DNA of 7,622 nt from Synergistaceae bacterium (GTDB taxonomy: Bacteria; Synergistota; Synergistia; Synergistales; Synergistaceae), in contig JAISDQ010000151.1 in the NCBI GenBank assembly GCA_031264605.1, positions 1 through 7,622 on the forward strand. The letters run 5' to 3'. Under the pieces are notes generated by a model, which saw nothing but the letters and a program-made list of their open reading frames with translations, had not been told where the DNA came from and did no database searches. Every line of letters starts with the position of its first letter. The stretch's first letter is position 1. The position numbers and the translations under genes were made by a program. Below are positions 1 through 6,019 of this stretch, in pieces.

Positions 1-744
1 ATGCTCACTATGTCGCCCGTCGCCGAAAAATTCCCCGCTTCGATTCCGGTGTGGACGATACTGTCGAAGGCTGATTTGGCGGACGAGGCGTCCACCTCAA
101 AATGGCTGAGGCATTTTAAGGAACTTGGCCGCCCGGTCTGGCCGCTCGATCTCCGTAAGGACATTCCCGATTCGTTGAAAAAATCCATCGCGGCGCTGGC
201 CCCGTCGTCGTCGTATCGCCGAAATTACAGAGAAGCGCGCGTCGCGGTGGTCGGAGCGCCGAACGTCGGAAAATCGACTTTCCTGAACAGGCTCGTTGGC
301 CGCAGGGCGGCTCCGGTAGGCGGTATCCCGGGCGTCACTAAAGGCGTGTCGTGGTTTAAGGGGGCCGGCTGTATAGTGGCCGATTCTCCCGGCATTTTGG
401 ACCCACGCTCGGACGCCTGGGTGCAGAGAATGCTCTCATGGCTGTCGTCATCCAGAGGACAGGTGATAGGAGCGTGGGACGATCTGGCGCGCGAGTGCGT
501 CGATTACCTGCAGTCGAGAAATATCGCCTCCAACGCGCTTTCGGCATGGGGAGTCGAGCCCGGCGGAACCCCGTCTGAGGTGTTGGAGCGCATAGGCCGC
601 AGGCTGGGCAAACTTCTGCCCGGCGGAAACGTCGACGTCGCCGCGGCGGGACGCGCTTTCATCGACGCGGTAGCGTCCGGCAAATTGGGCAGGCTCAGCC
701 TGGAGACGCCCGATTCTCCGGCAGTCCGCGCGGGATGCCCGTGA
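1..744 (+). CDS. rbgA: Ribosome biogenesis GTPase RbgA (YlqF), 5'-truncated by window edge
   Basis: This is a circularly permuted GTPase that assists late assembly of the 50S ribosomal subunit. The motif order seen is G4 (SKAD, residues 22-25), then G1/P-loop (GAPNVGKST, 85-93), G2 (PGVTKG, 110-115) and G3 (DSPG, 128-131). G4 before G1 is the hallmark of the YlqF/YawG group. The C-terminal part (about 180-240) has the RbgA pattern of an R-x-G stretch, a GG pair, D-x-x-x-A and a GKLGR-x-x-LE-x-P ending, which in this family contacts rRNA. Family members are about 280 residues long and begin with a WFPGHM-like stretch, which is absent here. Residues 1-15 look like the segment just before G4, so the ATGs at 1 and 10 are probably internal and the true start lies upstream. 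The gene overlaps rnhB by 10 bp. G4 has Ser instead of the usual Asn, a common variation. Confidence 0.92.
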   Translation: MLTMSPVAEKFPASIPVWTILSKADLADEASTSKWLRHFKELGRPVWPLDLRKDIPDSLKKSIAALAPSSSYRRNYREARVAVVGAPNVGKSTFLNRLVGRRAAPVGGIPGVTKGVSWFKGAGCIVADSPGILDPRSDAWVQRMLSWLSSSRGQVIGAWDDLARECVDYLQSRNIASNALSAWGVEPGGTPSEVLERIGRRLGKLLPGGNVDVAAAGRAFIDAVASGKLGRLSLETPDSPAVRAGCP

Positions 745-1370
745 CAGTCGCCGGAGTGGACGAAGCGGGACGGGGGCCGATAGCCGGCCCCGTCGTAGCG
801 GCAGCCGCGGTTCTGACTCCGCCGCAGTTCAGAGTGCTTTTGTCCGAGGGGCTGAACGATTCCAAAAAACTTTCCGCGCCGAAGCGCGAACGCCTCTTTG
901 CCCGCATGGGGGAACTCGGCGTCGTGTGGGCCGCTCAGGCTGCGTCGAACGTGAGGATCGACAGCACAAACATACTGGCGTCGACTCTCTGGGCGATGGG
1001 GCGGGCAGTGAGACGCATCGGCCTGCCTTTGGACCTCGTGGTTGTCGACGGCAGCTCGTACATTCCCGATATACCGCGCGCGCTTCAGCGCGTGGTGCCG
1101 AAGGCCGACGCGCGGGTACCGTCGGTGATGGCGGCCTCCGTCATAGCCAAAGTACTCAGGGACAGGGCGATGACCGCCCTGCACAGATTTTTTCCCGAAT
1201 ACGGTTTCGATAAACACAAGGGTTATCCCACGGCTTTTCACAGACGAATGGTCGATATGCTTGGGCCGTCAAGAGTACATCGGCTGTCCTTTGTTTGCTG
1301 CAAACACGTTACAATGGAGATGTCAGGAAAAGATGGCCCGCGCCAGACGGTTCTTTTCGATGATAAGTGA
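735..1370 (+). CDS. rnhB: Ribonuclease HII
   Basis: RNase HII cuts the RNA strand of RNA-DNA hybrids and nicks at single ribonucleotides embedded in DNA, starting ribonucleotide excision repair in the cytoplasm. The 211-residue protein opens with the signature GVDEAGRGPIAGPVV (D9, E10 and the GRG loop at 12-14). The other acidic catalytic positions are D105 (VVVDG) and D143 (AKVLRDRAM). The family block GYPTAFH (163-169) and the HRLSF ending (182-186) are present. The catalytic set is complete, so the enzyme should be active. The ATG at 735 is preferred. A GTG at 741 would shorten it by two residues. No clear Shine-Dalgarno sequence is seen, and the start lies inside the end of rbgA, so coupled translation is likely. 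About 25 residues follow HRLSF, including a CC pair at 188-189. This tail is longer than in many homologues and its role is unknown. Confidence 0.97.
   Translation: MPVTVAGVDEAGRGPIAGPVVAAAAVLTPPQFRVLLSEGLNDSKKLSAPKRERLFARMGELGVVWAAQAASNVRIDSTNILASTLWAMGRAVRRIGLPLDLVVVDGSSYIPDIPRALQRVVPKADARVPSVMAASVIAKVLRDRAMTALHRFFPEYGFDKHKGYPTAFHRRMVDMLGPSRVHRLSFVCCKHVTMEMSGKDGPRQTVLFDDK
1292..1306. repeat. Short perfect inverted repeat in the 3' end of rnhB, next to a -10-like hexamer
   Basis: TGTTTGC (1292-1298) and GCAAACA (1300-1306) form perfect 7-bp arms around a single T. A TACAAT hexamer follows at 1310-1315. The patch is noticeably AT-richer than its surroundings and lies about 60 bp upstream of the FliK-like gene. 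No good -35 box is seen at 16-18 bp. It could be an operator or internal promoter for the downstream pair, or simply a by-product of the variable rnhB C-terminal codons. This is weak evidence. Confidence 0.2.
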
Positions 1371-1372
1371 TC

Positions 1373-2440
1373 ATGGCTGACGTTGGCGGTCTTTCCGGCG
1401 GCGCGGTCGATCCGGGCGGCAGGGGCGCCGGCGGTATTCGCCCCCCGCAGGGCGATGGCGCGCCGGTATCGAGACCCGGCGCGCAAGTTTCGGGACGGGG
1501 CATTGCCGACGGCTCTCTCGTCGAAGGCTTGGTGACGGCCAAAGAGGGCGAAATGTACCGGGTGAAGATCGGCGCGCAGACCTTATCCGCCCGATCTACC
1601 GTGGTTTTGTTTCCGGGCCAGCGCTTCCGGGCGCTGTGGGACGCGTCAACATCGCCGCCCACTCTTCGCCTTCAGCATTCGGATACCGCCATGCTGGCCC
1701 GTTTTTCGGGCCGTGATCAGCAGGTCGCGTCGGCTCTTTTCTCCAGGGGAATGCCGGTGGATGAGGAAAACGTCGCGGAACTTCGCCGTCAGTGGCTAGC
1801 GCGCGGCGGGGATCCGGCAAAACTCGGAGCGATGGCGGAACTCTGGGCGAGAGGAGCGGAACTGACCGAGGCTAACATCGGGCTGCTCGCGTGGTACATG
1901 GCGCTCAGCCCCGAAGAAGCGGAGAGAATTTGGAAGAAGATCCGTTCCCGACTGCGGTCAAAAAAATCTTCGTCTCCGAAGGAGCTTCTGTCGGCGCTGA
2001 AAGATGGCGGCGACGCGGAGGTCGCGCGGTTTCTCGCGTCTCACGCCATTGCGGGACGCAAGGCGCGGGACGGCATAGACCCCGCGGCGCTTTTGGCGCC
2101 CGCCTGGTGGCCGATGAGCCAGGACGGCGAACCGAAGAGAGCCAGGGTGGCTTTCTCGGGCGAACATCACGGCGAGCGGAGGGTATGGCGTTGCGCGTTC
2201 GGTTTCGAAGGCTCTTCTCTCGGGCCGGTGAGCGGCGACGTCGTGAGCGACGGAACGTCCGTATCGATAAACATACGTCTCGAAACCGAAAGACGCATCG
2301 AAAAAGTGAGGGCTGGGCTCGATGGGCTGAGGAAGGAACTTGCCGAGATACCTTTGAACATACAATATCTCGGGGCGAGCGTCGCGTTGCGGGACGAGAC
2401 TGCGGCGGACGAGCGCCGCGGACTGGACATGGAGATATAG
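1373..2440 (+). CDS. FliK-like flagellar hook-length control family protein (YlqG-type)
   Basis: This 355-residue soluble protein has no signal peptide or membrane segment. Residues 1-46 form a Gly/Pro/Arg-rich, probably disordered leader. Residues 48-102 form a small beta-rich domain with the pattern V-x-G-x-V...Y-x-V-K-I-x-x-Q-x-L...L-F-P-G-Q, as found in FliK-related proteins. Residues 103-230 are mostly helical. Residues 245-338 resemble the FliK C-terminal hook-length domain: beta strands with an SSLGPVSG turn (281-288), alternating I-N-I-R-L-E, then a helix with L-x-x-L-R-x-x-L. FliK measures hook length and switches export specificity by touching the cytoplasmic domain of FlhB. The next gene encodes exactly such a domain, which supports the call, as does the position matching Bacillus ylqG. 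The start is uncertain: GTG at 1367 gives a 4-bp GTGA overlap with rnhB, and ATG at 1373 leaves a 2-bp gap. Neither has a clear ribosome binding site. The family match is by pattern only. Confidence 0.68.
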   Translation: MADVGGLSGGAVDPGGRGAGGIRPPQGDGAPVSRPGAQVSGRGIADGSLVEGLVTAKEGEMYRVKIGAQTLSARSTVVLFPGQRFRALWDASTSPPTLRLQHSDTAMLARFSGRDQQVASALFSRGMPVDEENVAELRRQWLARGGDPAKLGAMAELWARGAELTEANIGLLAWYMALSPEEAERIWKKIRSRLRSKKSSSPKELLSALKDGGDAEVARFLASHAIAGRKARDGIDPAALLAPAWWPMSQDGEPKRARVAFSGEHHGERRVWRCAFGFEGSSLGPVSGDVVSDGTSVSINIRLETERRIEKVRAGLDGLRKELAEIPLNIQYLGASVALRDETAADERRGLDMEI

Positions 2441-2452
2441 GCGGCGCGCGGC

Positions 2453-2713
2453 ATGAAAAAAGCGGCGGCGTTGAGATATGATGAACGGCGGGATGCCCTG
2501 CCAAAAGTGACGGCTCAGGGGCGGGGGAAAACGGCGGAACGGATAATAGATATAGCGGTCGAGGCTGAAGTCCCGATAATCGAGGACGCCGCGCTTGTGA
2601 GCGCTCTTTTGATGCTCGAACTCGGAGACGAAATTCCGGTCGAATTATATAGGATGGTGGCTAAAATACTCACTTTTCTCTATGAAATGGACAAACAGGA
2701 CGATCTTTCTTGA
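2453..2713 (+). CDS. ylqH: FlhB C-terminal-domain homologue (YlqH type, export-switch domain only)
   Basis: This 86-residue protein corresponds to the cytoplasmic C-terminal domain of FlhB/YscU/EscU, the substrate-specificity switch of flagellar and type III export. Family landmarks are AAALRYDERRDALPKVTAQG (4-23, cf. AVALKYD...AP.V.AKG), AERIIDIAVEAEVPIIED (28-45), L-x-x-A-L-x-x-L-x-x-G-D-E-I-P (about 48-61) and ELYRMVAKILTFLY (63-76). The four membrane helices of FlhB are missing, and so is the NPTH self-cleavage motif. The Met aligns with the Thr of NPTH, so the protein starts almost exactly where mature FlhBcc would. Free-standing proteins of this type are known (YlqH, FhlX-like). The ATG is the only sensible start because a TAG in the same frame lies four codons upstream. 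Its ribosome binding site is poor, so coupling to the FliK-like gene is likely. The partner is inferred to be the FliK-like protein upstream. Confidence 0.88.
   Translation: MKKAAALRYDERRDALPKVTAQGRGKTAERIIDIAVEAEVPIIEDAALVSALLMLELGDEIPVELYRMVAKILTFLYEMDKQDDLS
2697..2700 (+). promoter_or_regulatory. Ribosome binding site supporting the TTG start of yraN
   Basis: AGGA ends 9 nt before the TTG at 2710. Together with the TTGA overlap and the conserved YraN N-terminus encoded from this TTG, it decides the start. The next in-frame ATG, at 2746, would remove the GxxGE segment. Confidence 0.5.
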
Positions 2714-3087
2714 ACCATCTCGAATTGGGAACGGGCGGAGAGAATATGGCCGCTTCATATCTGGAGCGGATGGGATGGAGGATACTGGGCAGGAACGTAC
2801 GTATCGGCAGAGGCGAACTCGATATCATAGCCGCCGACGGCTGCGAATTGGTGATAGTCGAGGTCAGGACGCGCAAAATAGGCGAGATTTCCCCGTCTGA
2901 GACCACCGTCGGTCCCAAAAAGATAAAAAATTTACTCAAGACGGCGCGGCGTTACGTTGATTCCATCGCGTACGGCGGCAATTGGCGCATCGACGTCGCG
3001 GCCGTTACCGTGACGTCCCGAGGCGAATGGCGCGTTGAGATTTTCGGAGACGTAACGCAGGGCATGGAAGGCGGTTATATGGGATGA
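2710..3087 (+). CDS. yraN: YraN family (UPF0102) putative endonuclease-fold protein
   Basis: This 125-residue protein is of the UPF0102/YraN family and has a PD-(D/E)xK nuclease-like fold related to Holliday-junction resolvases. The precise substrate of the family is not settled. Visible landmarks are LGTGGENMAASYLERMGWRI (6-25), RNVRIGRGELDII (28-40), with E36 and D38, and VIVEVRTR (48-55), with E51 and R53 at the active-site E-x-K position. Lys is commoner there, but Arg is found in other YraN proteins. The last conserved segment is W-R-I-D-V-A-A-V (92-99). Length is normal for the family. The TTG start overlaps the FlhB-like stop as TTGA, and the stop overlaps the comM start as ATGA, so it sits in a coupled chain. 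Its place beside comM and dprA, also common elsewhere, suggests work on recombination or incoming DNA (inference). The last ten residues are Gly/Met-rich and not recognised. Confidence 0.92.
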   Translation: MNHLELGTGGENMAASYLERMGWRILGRNVRIGRGELDIIAADGCELVIVEVRTRKIGEISPSETTVGPKKIKNLLKTARRYVDSIAYGGNWRIDVAAVTVTSRGEWRVEIFGDVTQGMEGGYMG

Positions 3088-4601
3088 AGGGGATATGCGG
3101 GATAGCTCTCAAGGGCACGCAGGCTCTCGCGATAGAAGTGGAGGTAGAAATTACCGGAGGGCTGTTTTCGATCACGGTCGTCGGTTTGCCCGACACGGCC
3201 GTAAAGGAAGCGCGGGAGAGGGTGCGCGCGGCATTGAGGGGACTGGGAATCACGCTGAGGGGGCGTATCGCCATAAATCTCGCGCCCGCGGATTTCCCCA
3301 AGGAGGGCGCTCTCCTCGACCTTCCGATGGCGATAGGCCTGGCCCGCGCGTCCGGGCGAATCGAGCTGGAAAAAAACGCCGTTTTTATGGGAGAACTCGC
3401 GCTCGACGGCCGCCTCAGATGGGTGAGGGGCGCGGTGCCCGCCGCGGTGCTCGCGCGCGACACCAAAACGCCTCTGTTCGTTCCCCGGGATAACGAGGGG
3501 GAGGTCGCGCTCGTGGACGGCGTCGAGGCTTACGCTGTCGACAGCCTTCTCGACGTCATTCTGCACCTGAGAGGCGAAAAGACGCTGCCCCGCATCGAGC
3601 ACAAACTGGCCGCGGACGAGGATATATCGGCTGAGACGGATTTAGAGGACATAAAAGGGCAGTTCGCGGCGAAACGGGCTATCGAGATAGCCGCCGCCGG
3701 GCATCACAACCTCCTGATGACCGGTTCGCCCGGCTCGGGAAAGACTCTTCTGGCCCGCGCTATGAAGGGTATTCTGCCTCCGCTGTCCGATGAGGAGATG
3801 ATGGAGGTGCTGCTCGTGAGAAGCACGGCGGGCATGCCCTTCGAAGCCAGCCGGGCGCGGCCTTTCCGCTCCGCGCATCACACGGCGAGTTCGGTCGCCA
3901 TCTGCGGCGGAGGGGCAAACATGAGACCGGGCGAAGTGTCGCTCGCCAACAGAGGGGTGCTGTTTCTCGACGAATTTCCGGAGTTCTCGCGCGATGTTCT
4001 GGAGGCGCTCAGAGAGCCTCTCGAAGACGGATCGATTACGGTAAGCAGGGCGGCCGGCAGCGTCACCTATCCGGCGCGCGTACTTCTCGTCACCGCCTGC
4101 AATCCCTGCCCCTGCGGTTACAGCGGCGATCCGGCGGAGCGCTGCAGGTGTTCGCAGGGGGATTTGGACAGATACAGAAGGAAGCTCTCGGGCCCCATAC
4201 TCGACAGGATAGACCTTCACGTCTCAGTGCCGCGCCTGTCCCCGGAAGAACTGATTTCGCTCGGCGGCGGCGGGGAAAACAGCGCCGCGGTAAGAGCGCG
4301 CGTTCAGTCCGCACGGGAAATACAGCGAAAAAGATGGAAGGAACTCGGCTTTCATTGCAACGCGGAACTTCCCGAACGGGCGCTCAGGCGCAACGTCAAA
4401 CTGGAGGACGACGTCAGGCCCTTCCTCGCCGACGCGATGAAAAGCGCGCGCATGTCGGGGCGCGGATTTTCGCGCATACTGAGGGTCGCCCAGACTATCG
4501 CCGACCTGGAAGGCACGGATAAAATCTCCGTGCGGCACGCCGCCGAGAGCATGTCGTACCGCGAGGAAGCGGCCTTCGGGAATTACGGGTGGAGAAAGTG
4601 A
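3084..4601 (+). CDS. comM: ComM/YifB family AAA+ ATPase (Mg-chelatase-like)
   Basis: This 505-residue protein has the full ComM layout. An N-terminal Lon-protease-fold (ChlI) domain covers about 20-165, with VVGLPDTAVKEARERVRAAL (32-51) and K-E-G-x-L-L-D-L-P-M-A-I (73-84). The AAA+ module carries Walker A GSPGSGKT (214-221), Walker B LFLDEF (293-298) and an SGPILDRIDL box (369-378) supplying R375. A Cys cluster TACNPCPCGY...RCRC (C339, C342, C344, C354, C356) is typical of the family and may bind metal. The Mg_chelatase_C domain, with GRGFSRILRVAQTIADL (459-475), ends the protein. In naturally competent bacteria ComM is a ring helicase that drives branch migration, helping integrate foreign single-stranded DNA during transformation. 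The ATG start overlaps yraN as ATGA, with a GGAAGG about 12 nt upstream. The 3' end overlaps dprA. The protein looks intact. Whether this organism is naturally competent cannot be told from here. Confidence 0.97.
   Translation: MKGICGIALKGTQALAIEVEVEITGGLFSITVVGLPDTAVKEARERVRAALRGLGITLRGRIAINLAPADFPKEGALLDLPMAIGLARASGRIELEKNAVFMGELALDGRLRWVRGAVPAAVLARDTKTPLFVPRDNEGEVALVDGVEAYAVDSLLDVILHLRGEKTLPRIEHKLAADEDISAETDLEDIKGQFAAKRAIEIAAAGHHNLLMTGSPGSGKTLLARAMKGILPPLSDEEMMEVLLVRSTAGMPFEASRARPFRSAHHTASSVAICGGGANMRPGEVSLANRGVLFLDEFPEFSRDVLEALREPLEDGSITVSRAAGSVTYPARVLLVTACNPCPCGYSGDPAERCRCSQGDLDRYRRKLSGPILDRIDLHVSVPRLSPEELISLGGGGENSAAVRARVQSAREIQRKRWKELGFHCNAELPERALRRNVKLEDDVRPFLADAMKSARMSGRGFSRILRVAQTIADLEGTDKISVRHAAESMSYREEAAFGNYGWRK
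4591..4594 (+). promoter_or_regulatory. Closely spaced ribosome binding site at the dprA start
   Basis: GGAG lies only 3 nt before the GTG at 4598, which overlaps the comM stop as GTGA. The spacing is short, so coupled re-initiation by ribosomes ending comM is the likelier mechanism. Rival starts are GTG 4589 and ATG 4613. Confidence 0.35.
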
Positions 4602-5716
4602 GCGATACTTCCATGATACGTTCGCTGATGCTGCTCAACAAGTGCGCGCACTACGACGTCCGAACGTGGAAACGCTTCGAGGCTTTGGGGCTGCCGCCGG
4701 AAGCGTTCATCGACGAGAGCCCTTCGGTATGGGACAGGCTCGATATCACCGAAAGAAACAAGGACATAATGTCACGCGCGCTGTCGTCCGGTTGGATCGA
4801 CCGCGAACTCGAAACTTGCGACCGGCTTGGCGTAAAGCTGGCGACGTTCGGTGACGCGATGTTCCCGCCCGCTCTTCTCAAAATCAAAAACGCCCCTCTG
4901 CTGCTCTACGTCAAAGGCAATATGCCGCCTTCCGAAAACAAGGCCATAGCCGTCGTCGGCACTCGCCGGTGTTCGGCCTACGGCGAACGCGCGGCCCGCG
5001 CCATAGGCTCGCGCGCGGCGGAGCGCGGGTGGAACGTGATAAGCGGCGGAGCCAAAGGCATAGACGGCGCGGCTCACGCGGGATGTATCGAACTGGGCGG
5101 AGTCACCGCCGCGGTCCTCGGTACCGGAGTCAACGTGGTTTATCCGTCGGAACACGCGGACCTTTTCGCCCGGATTCTCGACAAGGGAGCGCTCTGTTCG
5201 GAATTTCCGCTTGGCGAGAAGGGGGAGTCGTGGCATTTTCCGCGGCGAAACAGGATAATAGTGGGATTCGCGTCCAAAATAGTCGTCGTGGAAGCGCCGC
5301 ACAAAAGTGGCGCGATGATTACGGCCGCTCTCTCGGCCGAGGAGGGGCGGGAGGTCTGGGCCGTGCCGGGCAGAATAGACGACGGCCGCTGCGCCGGTTC
5401 GAACCGGCTCATTTTCGACGGCGCCATGCCGCTGATCGATCTGGAACTGCTGTTCGGCTCGAAATCCCAGTACGCGGAGACATATCTTTTCACCGACGAA
5501 GAGACGGAGCCGCCGGCGCGGCCGGAACGGAAATCTCTCACGGACAGGGAGAGAAAAATATTGTCGCTGCTGGCGATTCATCCCGACAATACTATTGACA
5601 ACCTGGCTGGTGAAGCTAAAATGAGCGCCGCTGAAGTATTTCAAATGATAACCGTGATGTCCCTGCGCGGCCTTGTCTTTTCCTCAGGCCCGGGGCGTTA
5701 CAGCTCTTACGATTGA
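4598..5716 (+). CDS. dprA: DNA-processing protein DprA (Smf)
   Basis: DprA binds incoming single-stranded DNA in the cytoplasm during transformation, shields it from nucleases and loads RecA onto it. From the GTG start the protein has 372 residues. A SAM-like N-terminal part (about 1-80) is followed by the Rossmann-like DprA/LOG domain (about 95-290): AVVGTRRCSAYGE (118-130), VISGGAKGIDGAAH (147-160), AAVLGTGVNVVYP (171-183), SEFPLGEKGESWHFPRRNRI (201-220), VVEAPHKSGAMITA (230-243), VWAVPG (253-258) and the AGSNRLI block near 266-272. A C-terminal winged-helix domain (about 310-370) ends in GLVFSSGPGRY. The usual GLARGID loop reads GAKGID here, a mild change that keeps a basic residue. GTG 4598 is preferred because of the 4-bp GTGA overlap. 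GTG 4589 would add three residues. Adjacency to comM fits a shared role in DNA uptake or recombination. DprA is also widespread in non-competent bacteria. Confidence 0.96.
   Translation: MSDTSMIRSLMLLNKCAHYDVRTWKRFEALGLPPEAFIDESPSVWDRLDITERNKDIMSRALSSGWIDRELETCDRLGVKLATFGDAMFPPALLKIKNAPLLLYVKGNMPPSENKAIAVVGTRRCSAYGERAARAIGSRAAERGWNVISGGAKGIDGAAHAGCIELGGVTAAVLGTGVNVVYPSEHADLFARILDKGALCSEFPLGEKGESWHFPRRNRIIVGFASKIVVVEAPHKSGAMITAALSAEEGREVWAVPGRIDDGRCAGSNRLIFDGAMPLIDLELLFGSKSQYAETYLFTDEETEPPARPERKSLTDRERKILSLLAIHPDNTIDNLAGEAKMSAAEVFQMITVMSLRGLVFSSGPGRYSSYD
5393..5408. repeat. Perfect 16-bp palindrome inside dprA
   Basis: GCCGGTTC followed directly by GAACCGGC is a perfect palindrome with no spacer. 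It encodes the conserved A-G-S-N-R of DprA, so protein coding explains most of it. Its core matches the T-arm consensus of tRNA, but no tRNA surrounds it. Confidence 0.5.
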
Positions 5717-5724
5717 AATGGGGC

Positions 5725-5732
5725 GGGAGGGG
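5725..5732 (+). promoter_or_regulatory. Strong ribosome binding site for the small gene before topA
   Basis: GGGAGGGG ends 5 nt before the ATG at 5738. It is among the clearest Shine-Dalgarno sequences in the window and is good evidence that the 89-residue ORF is translated. Confidence 0.7.
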
Positions 5733-5737
5733 AAGCC

Positions 5738-6007
5738 ATGAACACGAGGATATTGTCTAAAGAGGAAAAAGAAGCGCTGTCCCCGGACGCGACGGAGTCG
5801 ATCTACAAATATCTCAACAGCGATTACTGTCCGGCGGATATACTCGAAAAGACCCTTCTTCACGCGGTGATAATCTCTAAACTCAACCAATGTCTCGTGG
5901 ACGCGAATACCCTTTCTTTCCTCATCGAAAAGATATCCGAACACGAGGGATTCCCTGTATTCGATCCCGATCGGGAAGGCGACGGGGCGGCAAACAGGTA
6001 TTGTTGA
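5738..6007 (+). CDS. Hypothetical 89-residue protein between dprA and topA
   Basis: I do not recognise this protein. It is small, acidic and largely helical, with no signal peptide or membrane segment. Residues 15-65 look like two or three amphipathic helices (around SIYKYLNSDY, ADILEKTLLHAVIISKLNQC and ANTLSFLIEKISEHE). It contains three Cys (31, 52, 89), one of them the last residue. The tail reads FPVFDPDREGDGAANRYC (72-89) and contains a DPDREG stretch, like the Toprim motif of TopA. A strong ribosome binding site and its fit in the tight gene row argue that it is real. In gammaproteobacteria the dprA-topA gap is filled by smg (DUF494), but this protein is shorter and I see no convincing Smg pattern. 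It is in the same frame as topA, and only its TGA and 12 bp separate the two. Its function is unknown; co-expression with topA is inferred. Confidence 0.72.
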   Translation: MNTRILSKEEKEALSPDATESIYKYLNSDYCPADILEKTLLHAVIISKLNQCLVDANTLSFLIEKISEHEGFPVFDPDREGDGAANRYC

Positions 6008-6012
6008 GGAGG
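6007..6012 (+). promoter_or_regulatory. Consensus ribosome binding site deciding the TTG start of topA
   Basis: A full AGGAGG overlaps the last base of the preceding TGA and ends 7 nt before the TTG at 6020. It is the only well-placed site in the region. No in-frame ATG occurs until position 6500, which is beyond the conserved N-terminus of TopA. Confidence 0.8.
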
Positions 6013-6019
6013 ACCGGAG

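Noticed and set aside
504..1241. Long minus-strand open frame (245 codons) opposite rbgA and rnhB
   Set aside because: It lies wholly over two genes with clear conserved motifs, has a Arg/His/Pro-rich composition typical of antisense frames in GC-rich DNA, and shows no family pattern.
1905..2504. Open frames on both strands inside the FliK-like gene (1891-2481 plus, 1905-2504 minus)
   Set aside because: Both are Arg-rich, have no motif, and overlap a frame that has domain-like patterns and fits the gene row.
2860..2874. Arg instead of Lys in the YraN active-site block (EVRTR) as a sign of inactivity
   Set aside because: Arg occurs at this position in other YraN proteins, so it is not evidence for loss of function.
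4098..4152. Cys cluster in ComM as a new metal site
   Set aside because: The NPCPCGY and C-x-C arrangement is a normal feature of the ComM/YifB family.
4513..4533. Hairpin near the end of comM (GCACGGA / TCCGTGC, 7-nt loop) as a terminator
   Set aside because: No T-run follows, it sits inside the conserved C-terminal domain of ComM, and dprA overlaps the end of comM, so termination here would make little sense.
5391..5410. Possible tRNA gene suggested by GGTTCGAACC
   Set aside because: No acceptor, D-arm or anticodon stem can be found on either side, and the bases encode a conserved DprA segment.
4772..5644. Minus-strand open frame of 290 codons opposite dprA
   Set aside because: It covers the conserved DprA core in antisense. 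The Arg-rich composition and lack of recognisable motifs mark it as a shadow.
5965..5976. 12-bp palindrome TCCCGATCGGGA before topA as an operator
   Set aside because: It is short, lies in the codons for DPDREG of the small protein, and no promoter elements are seen near it.
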